A stretch of 64,000 nucleotides of DNA from Hysterangium stoloniferum (GCA_015178975.1 WHVD01000259.1:23602-87601), one strand, 5' to 3'. Counted from the stretch's first letter, positions 12,853-26,529 are shown. Program-made: numbers and translations. Notes: generated from the sequence alone by a model not told the origin.

Positions 12853-13599
12853 GGACAGATCGCGGAGCCGTATGATGCGCCGATAAGATATTCAAAAGGA
12901 AATCCTTTGTGAAGCCGTATGATGCGCCGATAAGAGATTTAAAAGGGAATCCTATTTGGATAGGTAATTAAGAAGGGTGGATCGAAGCAGCGCATGGCTT
13001 GTTATATGTCCGAAGAGTGGCGGCTCGGCGGCCCGGCACTCTCACGAAACGGTGATTGGCTATATTATGTAAAATGCGAAGAGTTTGACGTAAAAACGCG
13101 AACGTGACCATTAGACAAATGCAGGAGCTTGCAAGGATACGCAGGTCTCATGGTATTGGCCGCTTCTCATTAACTTCGCACATCATGGGCTGTATTTGGC
13201 CACCAGGGTTCATGACATGCACTTTCGTTGAACAAATGGCCTGTTTATCGCCAGCAACTACAAGCGCTAATGATATGTAGCTGTCCATAGATGGATATAT
13301 AGCTCAGGGAAGGTACTCGCATGTGACTTTTTCGAGTTGAGAAACAAGTCTTAATTAAAAGCCTCTGTACCTGAAATACACAACGTAACGCGATGCTAAT
13401 TGGTCGATCAGATCCAAAGATATGTGATATAGGGAAAGGTCAGACGAGCGGAGGAATCGCCTTTTGTGACATTGTCACACCCCGTCACTTCATTGTTACA
13501 ACCTCTTCATGAAAGCTTTAATCGCATTGGAGGTTATTGAAGTAAATAGAAGTGCTATTTTGTAATCCGTACTTCGGAATTATCGTTGGATCAACATAT
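12853..13599. promoter_or_regulatory. Divergent intergenic region between the DUF3445 gene and the FHA gene
   Basis: About 750 bases between two genes read away from each other, so it should contain both promoters. No open frame is convincing. It includes a 47-bp tandem duplication just upstream of the DUF3445 start. The call is from layout only. Confidence 0.4.
12866..12959. repeat. Tandem duplication, period 47 bp
   Basis: AGCCGTATGATGCGCCGATA occurs at 12866 and again at 12913, and the following bases (GGAAATCC / GGGAATCC) are also repeated with small changes. The pair lies right upstream of the DUF3445 start codon. Confidence 0.8.
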
Positions 13600-14772
13600 A
13601 TGGATATCCCAATCAGGTTCGACGACGACGGCGTGGAAGAGGGTGAAATTGGCCCGCTCATGGATGACTATGACCCTGCACTTGAGTTTCCTGGCGATGA
13701 TGAGGTCAGCCAGTATCTCCCCAAAACTCGTATATCTTCACCATCTCCTCCTGCAGTACCTGCAGTGAACAAAACAACCACGTGCCGCCTCATTGTTCTC
13801 GCTTCTAGCATTCTACCACCTTCCAAGCGCATCGCTGTTCTCGATGGTCAGGCAGAGGTATCCATTGGTCGCGATGTCGTACCCTCCGCGAGGATCCGTC
13901 TAAAAGAAATGGCGGTTTCAAAATTCCACGCTTCAATATACTGGGATGGATCACGACGCGAATGGGGTATTGTAGACAGAGGATCTATGCATGGGACTTT
14001 TGTACGTTCTGCGCGAGATCCTTCTACGTCCGCCTCTGGTCATGAGTCACCCGGGACTAGGCTGTCCCAACCACGTCAATCGAGTATGCCGCGAGTTTTG
14101 AGGCATCTGGATCAAGTCACCATTGGCGGAACTACGTTCTTAGTGCACGAACACCTCAATGCACGACCGTGCTCAGAATGCGCGATCGACGGAAAACCGG
14201 AGATACCGCTCTTTTCTTCACGGGCACCTACTACAGTTCACAACCCTGTCGACGATAACCAACGAAAACGAAAACTCGCACATGCGGAGGAGGAAAGGGA
14301 TCCCAAACGAGCAATGGCGAAGCTGAAAGGCAGTCTGATGTCTCGACACCAATCCCACGATCTCAAGTCTTCCGCTGCATACAAAGACCGTTCCGCTCTC
14401 CGCCGACAACTGCACCCTGAACCCCGTATGCCCATTCCTCCGAGTCCTGCGGCACCTCCAGATATCAAGTTCGAAGCTGCGCCTGTTCGAGTGCCTGTCG
14501 AGTCTCTATTACCTCCCCGTCCGCCATCCCCCCCACCGCCAGTCTCATCAAGCAACATCGGCCATAAACTATTGCTTCTGCAGGGCTGGAGCCCAGGAAC
14601 GGCGCTCGGGGAAGACCCGAGCAGTGGGTTAGTTGAGCCCCTTAATCTGGCCCAGAACGCCCCGCGGGCTGGTTTGGGATCCGTGTCAGCGACCCCCAGT
14701 TCCTATATAAATGTTGATAATTGGAAGGAAGAGGCAAGACGGCGACGATGGGACGATGCGCGAGGTAATTGA
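13600..14772 (+). CDS. FHA and G-patch protein (AGGF1-like)
   Basis: Single-exon gene of about 390 residues. An acidic N-terminus (DDDGVEEGEIGPLMDDY) is followed by an FHA domain (about residues 75-200): ISIGR-like VSIGRD, then VSKFHASIYWDGSRREWGIV and DRGSMHGTFV, the phosphopeptide-binding core. The C-terminus holds a G-patch-like segment (GHKLLLLQGWSPGTALGED through PRAGLG) that typically contacts RNA helicases. This order, FHA then G-patch, matches the AGGF1 family of nuclear, probably RNA-processing proteins. The middle is basic and Pro-rich. An in-frame upstream ATG at 13552 would add 16 residues; 13600 is preferred because the acidic start follows directly. It is intronless, unlike the neighbouring genes. 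Confidence 0.85.
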   Translation: MDIPIRFDDDGVEEGEIGPLMDDYDPALEFPGDDEVSQYLPKTRISSPSPPAVPAVNKTTTCRLIVLASSILPPSKRIAVLDGQAEVSIGRDVVPSARIRLKEMAVSKFHASIYWDGSRREWGIVDRGSMHGTFVRSARDPSTSASGHESPGTRLSQPRQSSMPRVLRHLDQVTIGGTTFLVHEHLNARPCSECAIDGKPEIPLFSSRAPTTVHNPVDDNQRKRKLAHAEEERDPKRAMAKLKGSLMSRHQSHDLKSSAAYKDRSALRRQLHPEPRMPIPPSPAAPPDIKFEAAPVRVPVESLLPPRPPSPPPPVSSSNIGHKLLLLQGWSPGTALGEDPSSGLVEPLNLAQNAPRAGLGSVSATPSSYINVDNWKEEARRRRWDDARGN

Positions 14773-15058
14773 CCGGGGTAGCTATCCTGCATGGCTGTCA
14801 ATACGATGTAGCTTAGTGCCGCGAGCAGAGCTGATACTATGCTTAAGGAGAACCTGAGAAGAATTGATGGCTCGTGCTTATACATGATCGGTGAATCTTT
14901 GTCCCACACCCCCCAGTTGTCAAGACCCACGCAGGCGGTGATAGACGCATCTTACGATAGGGCTGCAATAAGCTGTATTAGAGCTGAAAAAACTATGTAG
15001 CATATTATCGATATGGTATTTATTGTAACTAGACGCTGAGATAGAAGATTAGTCACTT
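14773..15058. other. Convergent 3' spacer
   Basis: About 290 bases between the ends of two convergent genes. It should contain both 3' UTRs. No further feature is visible. Confidence 0.5.
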
Positions 15059-17398
15059 TCAATCTTCCAAGGCTGGAATCGAAAACCCATATGCCATTGT
15101 CCTTCCTTCGGGGTCCTTTTGGTCAAGCTCCACTCGAAATGCCACATCAAGCGAGAAGGGACGTGTAGTCCCAGTAGCAGGTGTAGCCGCAGAAATATTC
15201 TGCTCCACCGTGCCTCCCCGCTCCGTCTTCGCAATCCGCAAGTCTGTATGCAGCTCGTTTGTATCGCCATTCGCCACGTCGGCTCCGTCTCCGTTTTGGG
15301 TCAGGCTCCTATTTGCCTCGGCAATCTGTGCAGCCAAGCCAGCGTGCTCAGTTATGATAGCATAGTTCCTCGCGGGCATAGTACTGGAAGCTTTGCGCCG
15401 CTTTCCTTCTGAATCCTCGCGAAACAAATCCATGAGATTCTCGTGTGTATGACGATCTAGAAAGTGTATTCGGTTTTGCTTGTGCATAAGCTTCGCAACA
15501 GCTGGGGGTGGAGGTGCATTAGTGATGGCGGATGAGACCACGTTGACCATGTAACGCGGGTCCTTGTTCTGTTTAAAAAAGAAGGGTGAACTGTGTTAGT
15601 TTAATAATGGTGAGTTTGTAAGATGGAACTTGACCTGTGGGATATTAAACCGTGGGGGCGAAAAGAATCTTCCGACAGCTGCAAGATGGACATCTCCACT
15701 TAGGATCGTGATGCGGACTTGCTTATCCGCAGCGAAACCTTGTAAACGCCGAACAAACTCATTCCGTTCGCGTTTGTGGTGCATAGAACACCCTACAATG
15801 TCAATCAGTGCGATTCAGGATTGGTTAAGGGGAAAAACGGACAGTGGTCATCTAAATCATCGAGAAGCTCGGATGACCCATCAAATTTGTTGAACATACC
15901 GTCTCCCCAACCAAAAAGTTTGCTGGCCAATTTTATTGGGGCAGTCAATAATTTACTACTCAGCAGACCTTCAAGCCAGACAAGTCGGGGATACGCGATT
16001 GGGACACCAAGCAGCACTAGAACATGTTTGGTAGTCCCCTTTCGAATGTCCATTTCCAAACGGTCAAACATGGCGTCATAGCTGGACTGGTAGCATATTC
16101 GATGCCGAGTCCGCTCCACACGACAATCTAATCCGTAGAACATGGTTCTTGGCCCAAGATTTGAACAGAGAGAGAAGGCCCGTGCATGAATATATGGCCC
16201 TTTCTCAGCACCGACTACAAACGACGGGTCCGGTGCACTCTCAATCTCGGCAGGCGCGATATGGTGCTGGAAAAGACAATAATACTTGTGGGCTATCGCT
16301 CCGATCCCAAGGAATATCGGTGTTCGCATGAAACGGTCTTCGTATGACCCATACCCGTCAATGATACTATATGCAGAGGGATAAGCGAAGGATTTGTATT
16401 ATCTTTGGTGCTTACTCATGGTCGTCCCAAATCTGAATACTAGGAATGGATGCTGATGCTTCTCGGAAGGGACTAGTGGTGTACCACGATAGATAGTTGG
16501 TGAAATACCAATTATCCAGATCCCTGGATAATTGCGGAGTAAAAGGTGTTCTGGCTTTTCTGCGTGGTCTCTTTTCCTTGGACCAGGCTTTCAAAGGTCC
16601 GTCCACGAATACGCGATCAGAATATATCTGATCTCCTCCCCCTTTTGAGAAAACATGTGAATAACTTTGATGATAGCATATGAATATCCGTAACACACCA
16701 ATCATAACATGAAAAGGATGGTTCTTGTGAACTAAACAGATTACTGTGAGGAGAGAGGTAATGACGTCATTTGATTACTTGCCACGGAGGACCTGTTTTG
16801 ATATTATAAACAGCCCACAAGTACGTCTAATTCAGGACATACATCATTCCACAGAGCAGGCCCAGCAAACGCATCGTCTGGGATCTTGACAGAAAAGCCA
16901 TTGCAAGAATGAAACATGATACGCATATTCTCGTCTTTTGCCGGAACGCTGAATGAACCTTGCACTTGGGGGTTGCCTATGCTATATTGGATCATCTGCT
17001 CGGTGTCAGCGAGAGGCAAGGAAATGCTGTATCTCCAAAAGGAGTGTCCATTCTCAAAGAATATATTCTGAGGTGTTGATGCTGCAAGCTCTGTTTGTGC
17101 ATTTTGGATAAACAGCCTAAGCGGTGAAGGCGGTGGTGCGTCGCCCAGAACCAGTAATAAGGAGCCATTCCAGAGTGGGACCGAATAATCGATATTAGTG
17201 TAGCTTCATAGTCGAGTTGAATGCAAACTGAACCAATAATAAAAGATAAAGAATAATTACCGTAATAGTGGACCGCAGAGAAGAGGCGACGCGGACATGA
17301 TAGTTGAAGTTTAGGTTGGGAGAGACATGGATATACTCTCATAGGGGATGACAGCATACCTCAAACTTCGCCAAGAGCAGACGATCGAACTTCATCAT
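15059..17398 (-). CDS. PhoD-like metallophosphatase, fungal type
   Basis: Multi-exon minus-strand gene from ATG at 17398 to a stop at 15059. The metal-binding motifs of the PhoD fold are present: GGGDQIYSDRVF (about 16640), IQIWDDHD (about 16410, spanning an intron) and ILSGDVHLAAVG (about 15690). Between them lie LIAP-like FLGIGAIAHKYYCLFQHH and YGLDCRVERT segments typical of large fungal PhoD proteins. The N-terminal exons encode hydrophobic stretches, so the protein may be membrane-associated. PhoD enzymes cleave phosphodiesters or phosphomonoesters with Fe/Ca or similar ions; the fungal substrate is not known. The C-terminal part after KLMHKQNRIHFLDRHTHENL is specific to the fungal branch. 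Frames and splice sites look intact. Confidence 0.85.
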
Positions 17399-17807
17399 TA
17401 ACGCTGAGGCTGACTAAACCTAAATAAATGCATGTCAGGTAATTGACTGTCCTGCCAGTACCTGTCATGATAGACCAGACAGTTTATGTAGAAAATGAGT
17501 GCCTTGTGCGCCTTAAAGTAGGCGATATTCGCAAATGGTCAGAAGCCAGCCGGGTATTCGGAACGCCGAACGGCCCATTCAATTACCGTCGTCGTCGGTT
17601 CGGGTCAATTCCAAAACACGCCAGTTATTCCAAAAGGTATCTTAACTAAAGATATCTCGAAGACGGGTCCGACTTGTAGTGACTCTAGATGTGGAATATG
17701 AAATATTAGATGGTGGGACTTCAATGACTTCATATGGTTGTGTGACGCGCATCAAGGAAACTCTGATTGGTGACATGCGTCACAACTCACGATGCTGTCG
17801 CCGTGAC
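17399..17807. promoter_or_regulatory. Divergent spacer between PhoD-like gene and POP5
   Basis: About 410 bases between two divergently read genes. No convincing gene. It should hold both promoters. Confidence 0.4.
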
Positions 17808-18495
17808 ATGGTCCGTTTCAAAGTTTGTTGTGCATATTTTCCAATTTATCTATTCGTTAAAACCATCCCATAGAATCGTTGGTTACTTGTAGAGTTTATT
17901 GAATGCCACTCTCAGGGGCCACTTCAAGAGCTTAACTCGAAACTTGTATGGCTGGCTCTCAAACAGAGCGTAATAACAAACTTCGGTGATGTTGGATGGG
18001 GTGCCGTTTCGACATCTTTGAACGGTAATCCAATAAATTAGTTCTCTGTACCTAGTCATAATCATGTTGATTCGACTCACGCAGTGAAATATTTTTCTCC
18101 TACTACCAATCTTTGCATAATTCGAATCGCTCGGGACCATCATAAGCTTGCTTGGGGCGCAACAACACTTCTTACCACTGTAAATGGGAAGGATTATATA
18201 CCCCATCTAATTCATCTAGCTGGTAAGTCGTCTTTTACATGGTTGTTGTTTTTGTCACTACATGTTTGATTTTCTTTTTGTGAAAGGAACTATCAAGCAA
18301 GCCCAGCTGGCAGCAATCAGGCACAATAAAGAGATAATTGCAAGATACAGAGCGAAAGCTGTCGAAAGAGGTTACTTTCGTTCCATCCCTCTCAATTGTT
18401 CCTTAATAATATTTTTAGGTGAACCGTTGGGGAGAGATTCGTACCACGAATATTTACAACAAAGTCAAGAAGAAATAGAAATGGTACAAGATTAA
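17808..18495 (+). CDS. POP5: RNase P/MRP protein subunit POP5
   Basis: Small protein subunit shared by RNase P (tRNA 5' processing) and RNase MRP (rRNA processing). Exons 17808-17822, 17874-18024, 18085-18222 and 18287-18495 join in frame. The first exon encodes only MVRFK, the standard POP5 start, continued by NRWLLVEF. Family motifs follow: CIIRIARDHHKLAWGATTLL, IPHLIHLAGTIKQAQLAAI and RHNKEIIARY. The last exon contains a 48-nt stretch (18371-18418, GT...AG) that can be kept or spliced without changing frame, giving 170 or 154 residues; splicing looks more likely because it removes a sequence unlike the family. The acidic/Gln-rich tail ends at 18495. Confidence 0.9.
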
Positions 18496-18613
18496 TAGGT
18501 TATATGAAAACAATAAGGAACCATGAAGACTGAAGTCGGATTTGACTATTTATTTAACCGGCCGATTTATCCACTTTATCATCAACGGCACGAATGCATA
18601 GTACAGACCCAAC

Positions 18614-18920
18614 TTAAAGCAGGAAAAAGTGCTTCACTTCATGTGTCGCTTTGGCTATCGATTCTCCAATCCTCCACTCTTTCAAATCCCATCTAGCATC
18701 CTTCGCCTTGTTGCCATGAACGTTCTCCATAGCCAAAGACCGTTTGTCGCGAGCTAGAACGTCGCAGTAAGCTGCTTGGTCTGACCTATCAATGCGAATG
18801 ACAGAGGCTCCCCAATTAGCCAATATGAGACCTATATTTCTTGTGAATCGACTAGTAAGTCGAGAGAAATGGATTTAGAGAAATACCACAAAATGGTCCT
18901 GGAGCGACATGCAAACTAGA
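18614..18920 (-). pseudogene. Fragment of a CoA-transferase family III (AMACR-like) gene
   Basis: Two adjoining exons of an alpha-methylacyl-CoA racemase-like gene are readable on the minus strand. VAPGPFCG (about 18910-18887) is followed by a canonical intron and then GLILANWGASVIRIDR and CDVLARDKRSLAM (about 18845-18720). These are the first conserved block of the CaiB/BaiF fold. Before it the sequence passes directly into an unrelated P-loop relic, and after it the frame continues into residues that do not match the family and stops at 18614. Start region and about four fifths of the enzyme are missing, so this is a stranded fragment. Confidence 0.7.
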
Positions 18921-20398
18921 CGAATTTCGCATGACCTTTAAGTAGACCAAAGATGGAACCTTGCAAGAGGTGTAAGAGGACCCAGAAACACAACCCCAAT
19001 TCGTGGGCTTCATCAAAGTATGTTACGCTTAGAGCTTGGGGAGACTGAATTGTGGAAAGAAATGCCATAAGGTCTTCAGTGGCCTTCTTGGCGATGGGTT
19101 CATAAAATATGGTACTGAAGTCATGGGGATCGGGATTGCTTGGTTCCCGGGTCACCCGTCTGTGACCTTATAGGACTCGTGTTTGGGCCTCTATGCTTCC
19201 CTTTTAACTGCTAAAACACCGAGAGCATGACGCCAAGAGAAAAAAATAACGACTTGCAGAATTTGCTTGTTTAACAAGTTCCGCAAAAAATCAGTCCCGG
19301 CTGTTCCGCGCTCCCTGTGGTTCCATAAGCTCATGCCAGTGCCAAGGAGCTGTGGTCCGTCAAACTGATGATGACGTTTGGCTGTCTGCAGCCAGTCGAG
19401 CATAATTTTATGTGCAGCAGCAAGAAAGCAGGCAATGGCGTCATGGGCAGTCAAACTCAGGTCATTATCCTTGGTAAAAGCAGCAAAGTACTTGACAACC
19501 TCTAGATCGGAAGGTGGATAACCTGCAGCACCCGCCTGGCGAAATCAGATCGGAAGGGTGAATATGTGTGTACCGGCCTAGCGGGGAGTTTGTAGCATAG
19601 CGTAACAGTACAGAACCCCCAACACACCTCTGTAAGCATGCGCGACTTCCCTGTTCCGGAACTTTGAACCACGGGAATCGCTTTAGCGTAAATTATTTCT
19701 TTGTTTGTTCGCACTTCGTCATCGGTCCTTTTAAGATATTCGATGAAATTAATAGCAGTATATCCAATAAAGGGTGTATTGTAGGCCGTCATGAGCCCTG
19801 CCAAAAATGTGTCAAACGTCAATGATGGGAGCCAAGAGTGTCATACTTTGAAGATTGTAACGACTAATATTGCAATGTGTAAGTATTCGAGTTAGAGTAA
19901 AGGAGAAAAAAAGCGTGCCGTTGATCAGCGCTCGCCCACGACGCATCCTAAGTTTAGCTGTGAAAGGGATGCGGGATTGTGGTTAAACCCGAACGAACCT
20001 TCCGATAGTCCAAAATGTACGTATGATGCGTAATTAGATTACGCCAATCATCCTTTTCCACACCTTTCCGCATTCCAGCATTCCATTGTTCCGCCTCTTT
20101 TGTATTGAAACTTCTTAGAATGTCACCACGTTCTTGAAAACCTGGAGCCGCGATAACACTGCCTTTGAATTTTGTCTTTGCTACTTCCAAAAGGAGGTAC
20201 TCCAAAGCTTGCGAAGACAGCAAAAGCCGGTCTTTATCGTTGACCTTGACCAGTTGGCAAAACTCCGAGTATCATTTCATCTCGACGTTCAGAGCATCTA
20301 GGTCAACTCCCGCCAGACCCGCCATCGAGGAAGATGATGAAGAGGCGGAAAGGCCTCCTGAACTAGGTATGTCGACATCCATTGCATGATGGTCTGTC
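18916..20398 (-). pseudogene. Decayed P-loop protein of a family common in agaricomycetes
   Basis: The minus strand gives discontinuous pieces of one protein: a Ser-rich start (DVDIPSSGGLSASSSSSS, 20390), LLLSSQALEYLLLEVAKTKF and SVIAAPGFQERGD (about 20220-20130), a Walker A-like SSGTGKSRMLTEV (about 19660), GYPPSDLEVVKYFAAF (about 19510), and a possible Walker B segment TYFDEAHELG (about 19030). A UGA separates the first two pieces and further frameshifts follow. I recognise the pattern of a P-loop NTPase-like family that is expanded in mushroom genomes, but its function is not known to me. It probably no longer makes a full protein. Confidence 0.5.
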
Positions 20399-20683
20399 AT
20401 GGCGGTTAGGATTAAGCCTTGTGGGGCTGACGTTACAATACTCGTCATGTCATGGCTCACATTGTAAGATATGGTGTGCTATGAGCACAAAATATCTAAT
20501 GTGAAAAGATGTGTAAAATCTCTTAATATCCTAGAGAACTTGAGTGACTTTATATACAGTGAAACTACGAGTGGCACAATCTATACAAGTGATGTTACAT
20601 GTATTGATGACAAGATTGCAGTGTAGGGAGTCTCACTCCCTCAGACCTCCCTGGGACTTGAATGTTGACTGTCCCCAGTCAAC

Positions 20684-21440
20684 CTACTCTTCAGAAAAAC
20701 AAGGGGTATCGTCTTCGGGTGGAATATTATCGATAAGGGAGGCGACCGGGATGAGTGTGCGAGAACGCGGGTGGTAGGGGATAAGACGGAACGCAGCGTA
20801 GGGCTGCTTGTGAACCGCGCCATTGAGCTCAGCTAATCGAACGACAATGAGAGGGCCCAAATAGCGGTTTGTTTTGCGTGATAATTCCGTTTCGATGCGT
20901 GAGTTCCTGACAAGCACAAGCGATCCTGCTGCAAAATCGCAGTCAACGATGAGATTTTCATGGTCCTTCTCAAATTGCGCAATCGACATGTAGCGGGACT
21001 TCAAGACTCGTTCTTTAATGGCTTCCAGATCCGCTGGACGTTTTTCAAGCTGCCGGGCACGGAGCGCAATGAGTTCAACCGTGGGGAGGGGTTTATCAAT
21101 TTTTGGCACAAGATGGGTTGCTTCAACGATGTCAAAGGGGGCAACACTCTCGATTCCATGAGCTAGATAAATGGCGAATAACCTATATCCTTCTTGACAG
21201 TGACGCGATCGGCCCAAAAAACATGGGGCGTGATTTCCAACCCACGAGAAAGGTCGCCCGCGCAAGTTTTGACTATGGCTTCACGGATGGTCCGATGGCT
21301 GCGTTTAACGAGACCGTTGGCCTGCTTATTGTAAGCCGAGATTCGAATGTGATGAATATGGTATAGCTAGCCAGTCCAATGCCGCAATGAAAGGGTGCCG
21401 ATGTCTGTGATAATTTACGACAGTGGCCCCCAGCGACAGA
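20684..21440 (-). pseudogene. Ty3/gypsy integrase tail, degenerate
   Basis: The minus strand encodes the C-terminal half of an integrase: ISAYNKQANGLVKRSHRTIR (about 21340-21280), PHVFWADRVTVKK, and after a frameshift LAHGIESVAPFDIVEATHLV and a basic tail with YLGPLIVVRLAELNGA. The pattern of the GHRS-type integrase end followed by a strand-rich tail is typical of retroelement polyproteins. The upstream catalytic core, reverse transcriptase and LTRs are not found next to it, so it is a stranded relic. Confidence 0.65.
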
Positions 21441-22482
21441 GAATGTCATTGAAAATAAATTTACCGAGAGTTACTCCCGTCTCATGGGCCAGAATCCTGT
21501 ACTCAGGATAGGCGGTAAGAGAGGACCGCGCCTGTACAATACATTGTTGCCCTGATGCCTTCGGCATGTGCATAGAGTCGAGGGGATATCTCAGGTGTCA
21601 TGGTAGATGTAGGTTGATCCGCTGGTTCGTCAAGGGCTAGTTCATGTATCTCCCCCTCACTTGATGGACCAAGTAAATTTTTATGCCCCAAGGCCTTCCT
21701 CAAAAATGACATCCCTAGAGCAGAAGATGCATCGGGTTGTGGGATCATATAGTCAATAAGCATGGCCCCCAAAATGGCCAACCAGTGCAATTGGGAACAG
21801 GTCGGCTTTCGTGATACACGACCAGGAATCTTTGATGCAGTTGGTCCCTGGAACGCGGCTCTCATGTCACTCCCTGCGATTTTGTACACTCTCTCAAACA
21901 GGAAAAAAAGTCCAACCATAACACTTAGCCTCATTACGAAACATTCTTGAAGTCATTGCAACAACATCATATAGCTGGTGTGATGGATGTGTAGACACTA
22001 TTGTCTGTTGGGAATATTTCTCCCCTGCCACAAGCCTGGAAGGTTGGAACATAGTAACCCTTCAATTTGTATGGGCATGATTGTTAGAATTCGAGCATCG
22101 TGAACAACACAAAATTCCGAAACAACATGATCAAGTGGCACAGCTATTTTCAGCTACACAATGAAACTGCCGCTCCCTTGTGCTACTCGCATTGCTTGTA
22201 CCATCCCTATTGTTCCCTTCACATATATAAACCATCTTTCCTATTATGCTAGACCTCAGTCCGTTATACGCTACTGTTATATGAGACTGAGGTGAGCAAT
22301 TTTTTAATACCGGTACTTAAATATTTATACTAATAATGTATTAGCTATAATATTTAGGTCTGACTTTTTAACAGTGATGACTCTTGAGGAATTAGTGCAT
22401 GTGTCTGCAATCCTAACACCATAATGACGCTAATCATACATACTATCGGAATCAATTTACATGGTATCCCCCTCTTTCGCTT
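21441..22482. other. Intergenic or relic sequence, no recognised gene
   Basis: A 143-codon minus-strand frame (21503-21934) and shorter frames have no recognisable motif. They may belong to the decayed retroelement on the left. From about 22000 the sequence is AT-rich intergenic. Confidence 0.35.
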
Positions 22483-23664
22483 TTATTCATTGTCAAAATT
22501 CGTCCCAATGCTCCAGTCGCGCCATTCTTCCACATCTCGTTCAAGTTCCTTCACTCTGAATGACTTCCATAAAAGGGCATCATCCCCCAAAAGAATCCTC
22601 GAGGGTACCTTCCGGGACTTTGCTAAGCCATGCCCTGTAAGGAGATCAACAATCCGCTCAGCAGCCTTGTGGGGATCCCCTGGCTGTTTAAAGTCAGGGG
22701 AAACCCTCTCCCTACTAGGAGCCAATACATCATCGTATTCAGTAATACGCTTAGCTGCGGTGGTGGGTTCCTATCGGAAAGGAATATGATTGGTGGTCAA
22801 GGAATGTAATGACGAAGGTTGACCCACAGCAAATACTTCAGTACGAAACTCTCCAGGTTCAATACAAGTCGCAGTTATCCCAAAGGGAGCGACCTCGGCC
22901 GCTAAAGTAATTGTGAGCGCTGCAAGTGTAAGCCAATAACCGCGTCAGTGCCATTGTGAAGCTGCAGTGCATGTACTCTTACAAGCAAGTGCTGCCTTGG
23001 ATGATGTGTAGATGGCGGTACCTTACACAGATAATCAATATTGATACGTCCATCTCAGCAATGCAATTACCGGGTACTGGCAGGTCTGAAATGCCGGAAC
23101 CTATCATGGCTATCGTGCCTGCCTTCCGCTGGCGCATGTGAGGGAGAACTGTCCTGGTAAGGTTCACTGTTTGCTTCGTGAGTAAACCGACGTCCTAATC
23201 CTCAAAAGTTTCCCGGATCACTCACTCGGGCCGAAAACGCTGGTCTGGTATTGTCTGAGCGTTTCTTCGGGGCTAATTCAAAAAAATCAAAATTAAATGC
23301 TGCCGATCATACCAATAGGACACACACTTTGTCTCCTCTATAGCACCGTGTTGCAGAAAACCAGCATTGTTACAAAGAATATCAACGTGTCCGTGGATCG
23401 ATATGGCTTTATTCGTGAATTCACCGAGCTTCTCCAGCGGAGCGGTGACATCGAGAGAGAGTACATCCGCTCCTTTTGCGATCAAATCAATCAGCCTTGT
23501 GTTTGGATCCCCTCTGCATGTGGCGATGACCTTGTCTCCCCTCGCGAGGGCACCTGAGAGCGCGATGGTCATGCATCATATATATCGCGGATAAAGAACG
23601 TACTAAGACATATTTCCTTTCCCAGTCCACTGCTACATCCTGTGATTATCCAGACTCTGGTCAT
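22483..23664 (-). CDS. Short-chain dehydrogenase/reductase (SDR), copy 1
   Basis: NAD(P)-dependent oxidoreductase with the classical SDR pattern. Exon 1 (from 23664) gives TGCSSGLGKE, the nucleotide-binding glycine motif. After an intron come IATCRGD, LSLDVTAP and ILCNNAGFLQHG (NNAG motif). The catalytic Tyr and Lys appear as YTSSKAAL at about 22990, with PFGITATCIEPGEFRT after the next intron. The C-terminal exon has QPGDPHKAAERIVDLL and ends EWRDWSIGTN plus four residues at 22483. All introns are canonical. It is a paralogue of the SDR at 27138-28292 and lies in the same orientation. The substrate cannot be inferred. Confidence 0.82.
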
Positions 23665-25080
23665 GGTAGTATACAAATAGGAAAAGAGGAATTTGCAGCG
23701 GTGGTAAACAGGTGAAACCACCTATGTACGCCGGTGAATACGGTATCTATAAATATGAGTCATGCTGGTACCAAATACTGTAGCTTGAAAAACGTCCTTA
23801 CAGAAATGCGTGACAAATTATTAGAAATAGGAAGCTACCACGTGGGTGCTCCAAAGTGTCGATGTTGAGTGACATCTGGTTGAATTGCTACGAATCTCGA
23901 CCAAATCTCCAGGTTGGAAACGTGATTACACGGCGGTTGCGGTAGGGTCGAGATCTCCATTACATACCGAATTTCATATTCAGGAGCCTGGCACAGCTGA
24001 GGGTCAGAATTGTCGATCTCGGATATCCTCCGAAATTCATAGAGAAATTATAAAGTTTTCCCAAGAATGTTAAAATTTTTTAAACGTGCACGGCTATATG
24101 CTCAACGTTGTGAGTCTGTCATAATATATACGTACACCGTTACAACGCAATAGTTTTATTTCAAACTGCTATCGCAAAGTAAGTTTGCCAAACAATATTA
24201 GATGCTTTCACCGGACCACTAGTTCCGTATGATGTTCCGGATCCAGGTATCCCTATCTCTGTTCGCGTAGCATTATGTAGTATTTCATGCGGTGATCGAT
24301 TGAATCGCGCCAGATATCATGCAATAGAGTTCAGCCTTGCACGAGTTCACAATTCTTGTGGTCATGTGGCTCAATGGCACTTCCAGCCGCATCTCAACGG
24401 ATATCGTCAGATACCGCTACTTAAATCGTTCGTCAATATTTGGTTTTCATCATGTCTATGTGAGATAACCATGAATTCGAGACTTATGTAATGATTAGTT
24501 AGTTTGCCCCACCCTGGCACTAACATTCTCAAAGAACGTCTGCCCCTCAGGCTTCTGACTGGCATGTGAATGAACGGGCTACTAGCACACACACCCAACA
24601 CCCAACCAATCCTAAGTGGTCGATCCGCTATACTTTAAAAAAAAATTTTATTCCTTGAGAGGTCTAACTGTGTCAAAGCTGGCGGACGTTGATCATGACA
24701 AGTCGGCGATAACATAGTCAATATTAACAGGCCTTTTGCATTTCATTTCATTTTTATCTACTAGGGCAAAGTATTTATTACGGTAAGGTGAAACTTCCAA
24801 ACCTTTTACTTTACGGAGGACTAGAGGGTCAAACGCTTCGATAGTACCAGCCAGCCTCATTTTCTCTCCAATGTATAATGTACCTGGTGTATTTATTCCC
24901 TGATAAGTATTGCACTACAGGAAATTAATACTTACCTACATCAACTATCTAGTTAATATAACGTTAGCCTTAGAAAGCGATAACATGGCACTACACTGAA
25001 AGTTGACCTTTGCCAGAAGGCAAAACTATTCGGTTGAAAACAGCCCCATTGCATTCCAGACTTTAACAAGGACATTTATT
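23665..25080. other. Intergenic stretch, nothing recognised
   Basis: About 1.4 kb of AT-rich sequence with only short open frames (up to 64 codons) and no motif. It should contain the promoter of SDR copy 1 and the 3' UTR of the aldo-keto reductase gene. Confidence 0.45.
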
Positions 25081-26529
<1,449 letters not shown>

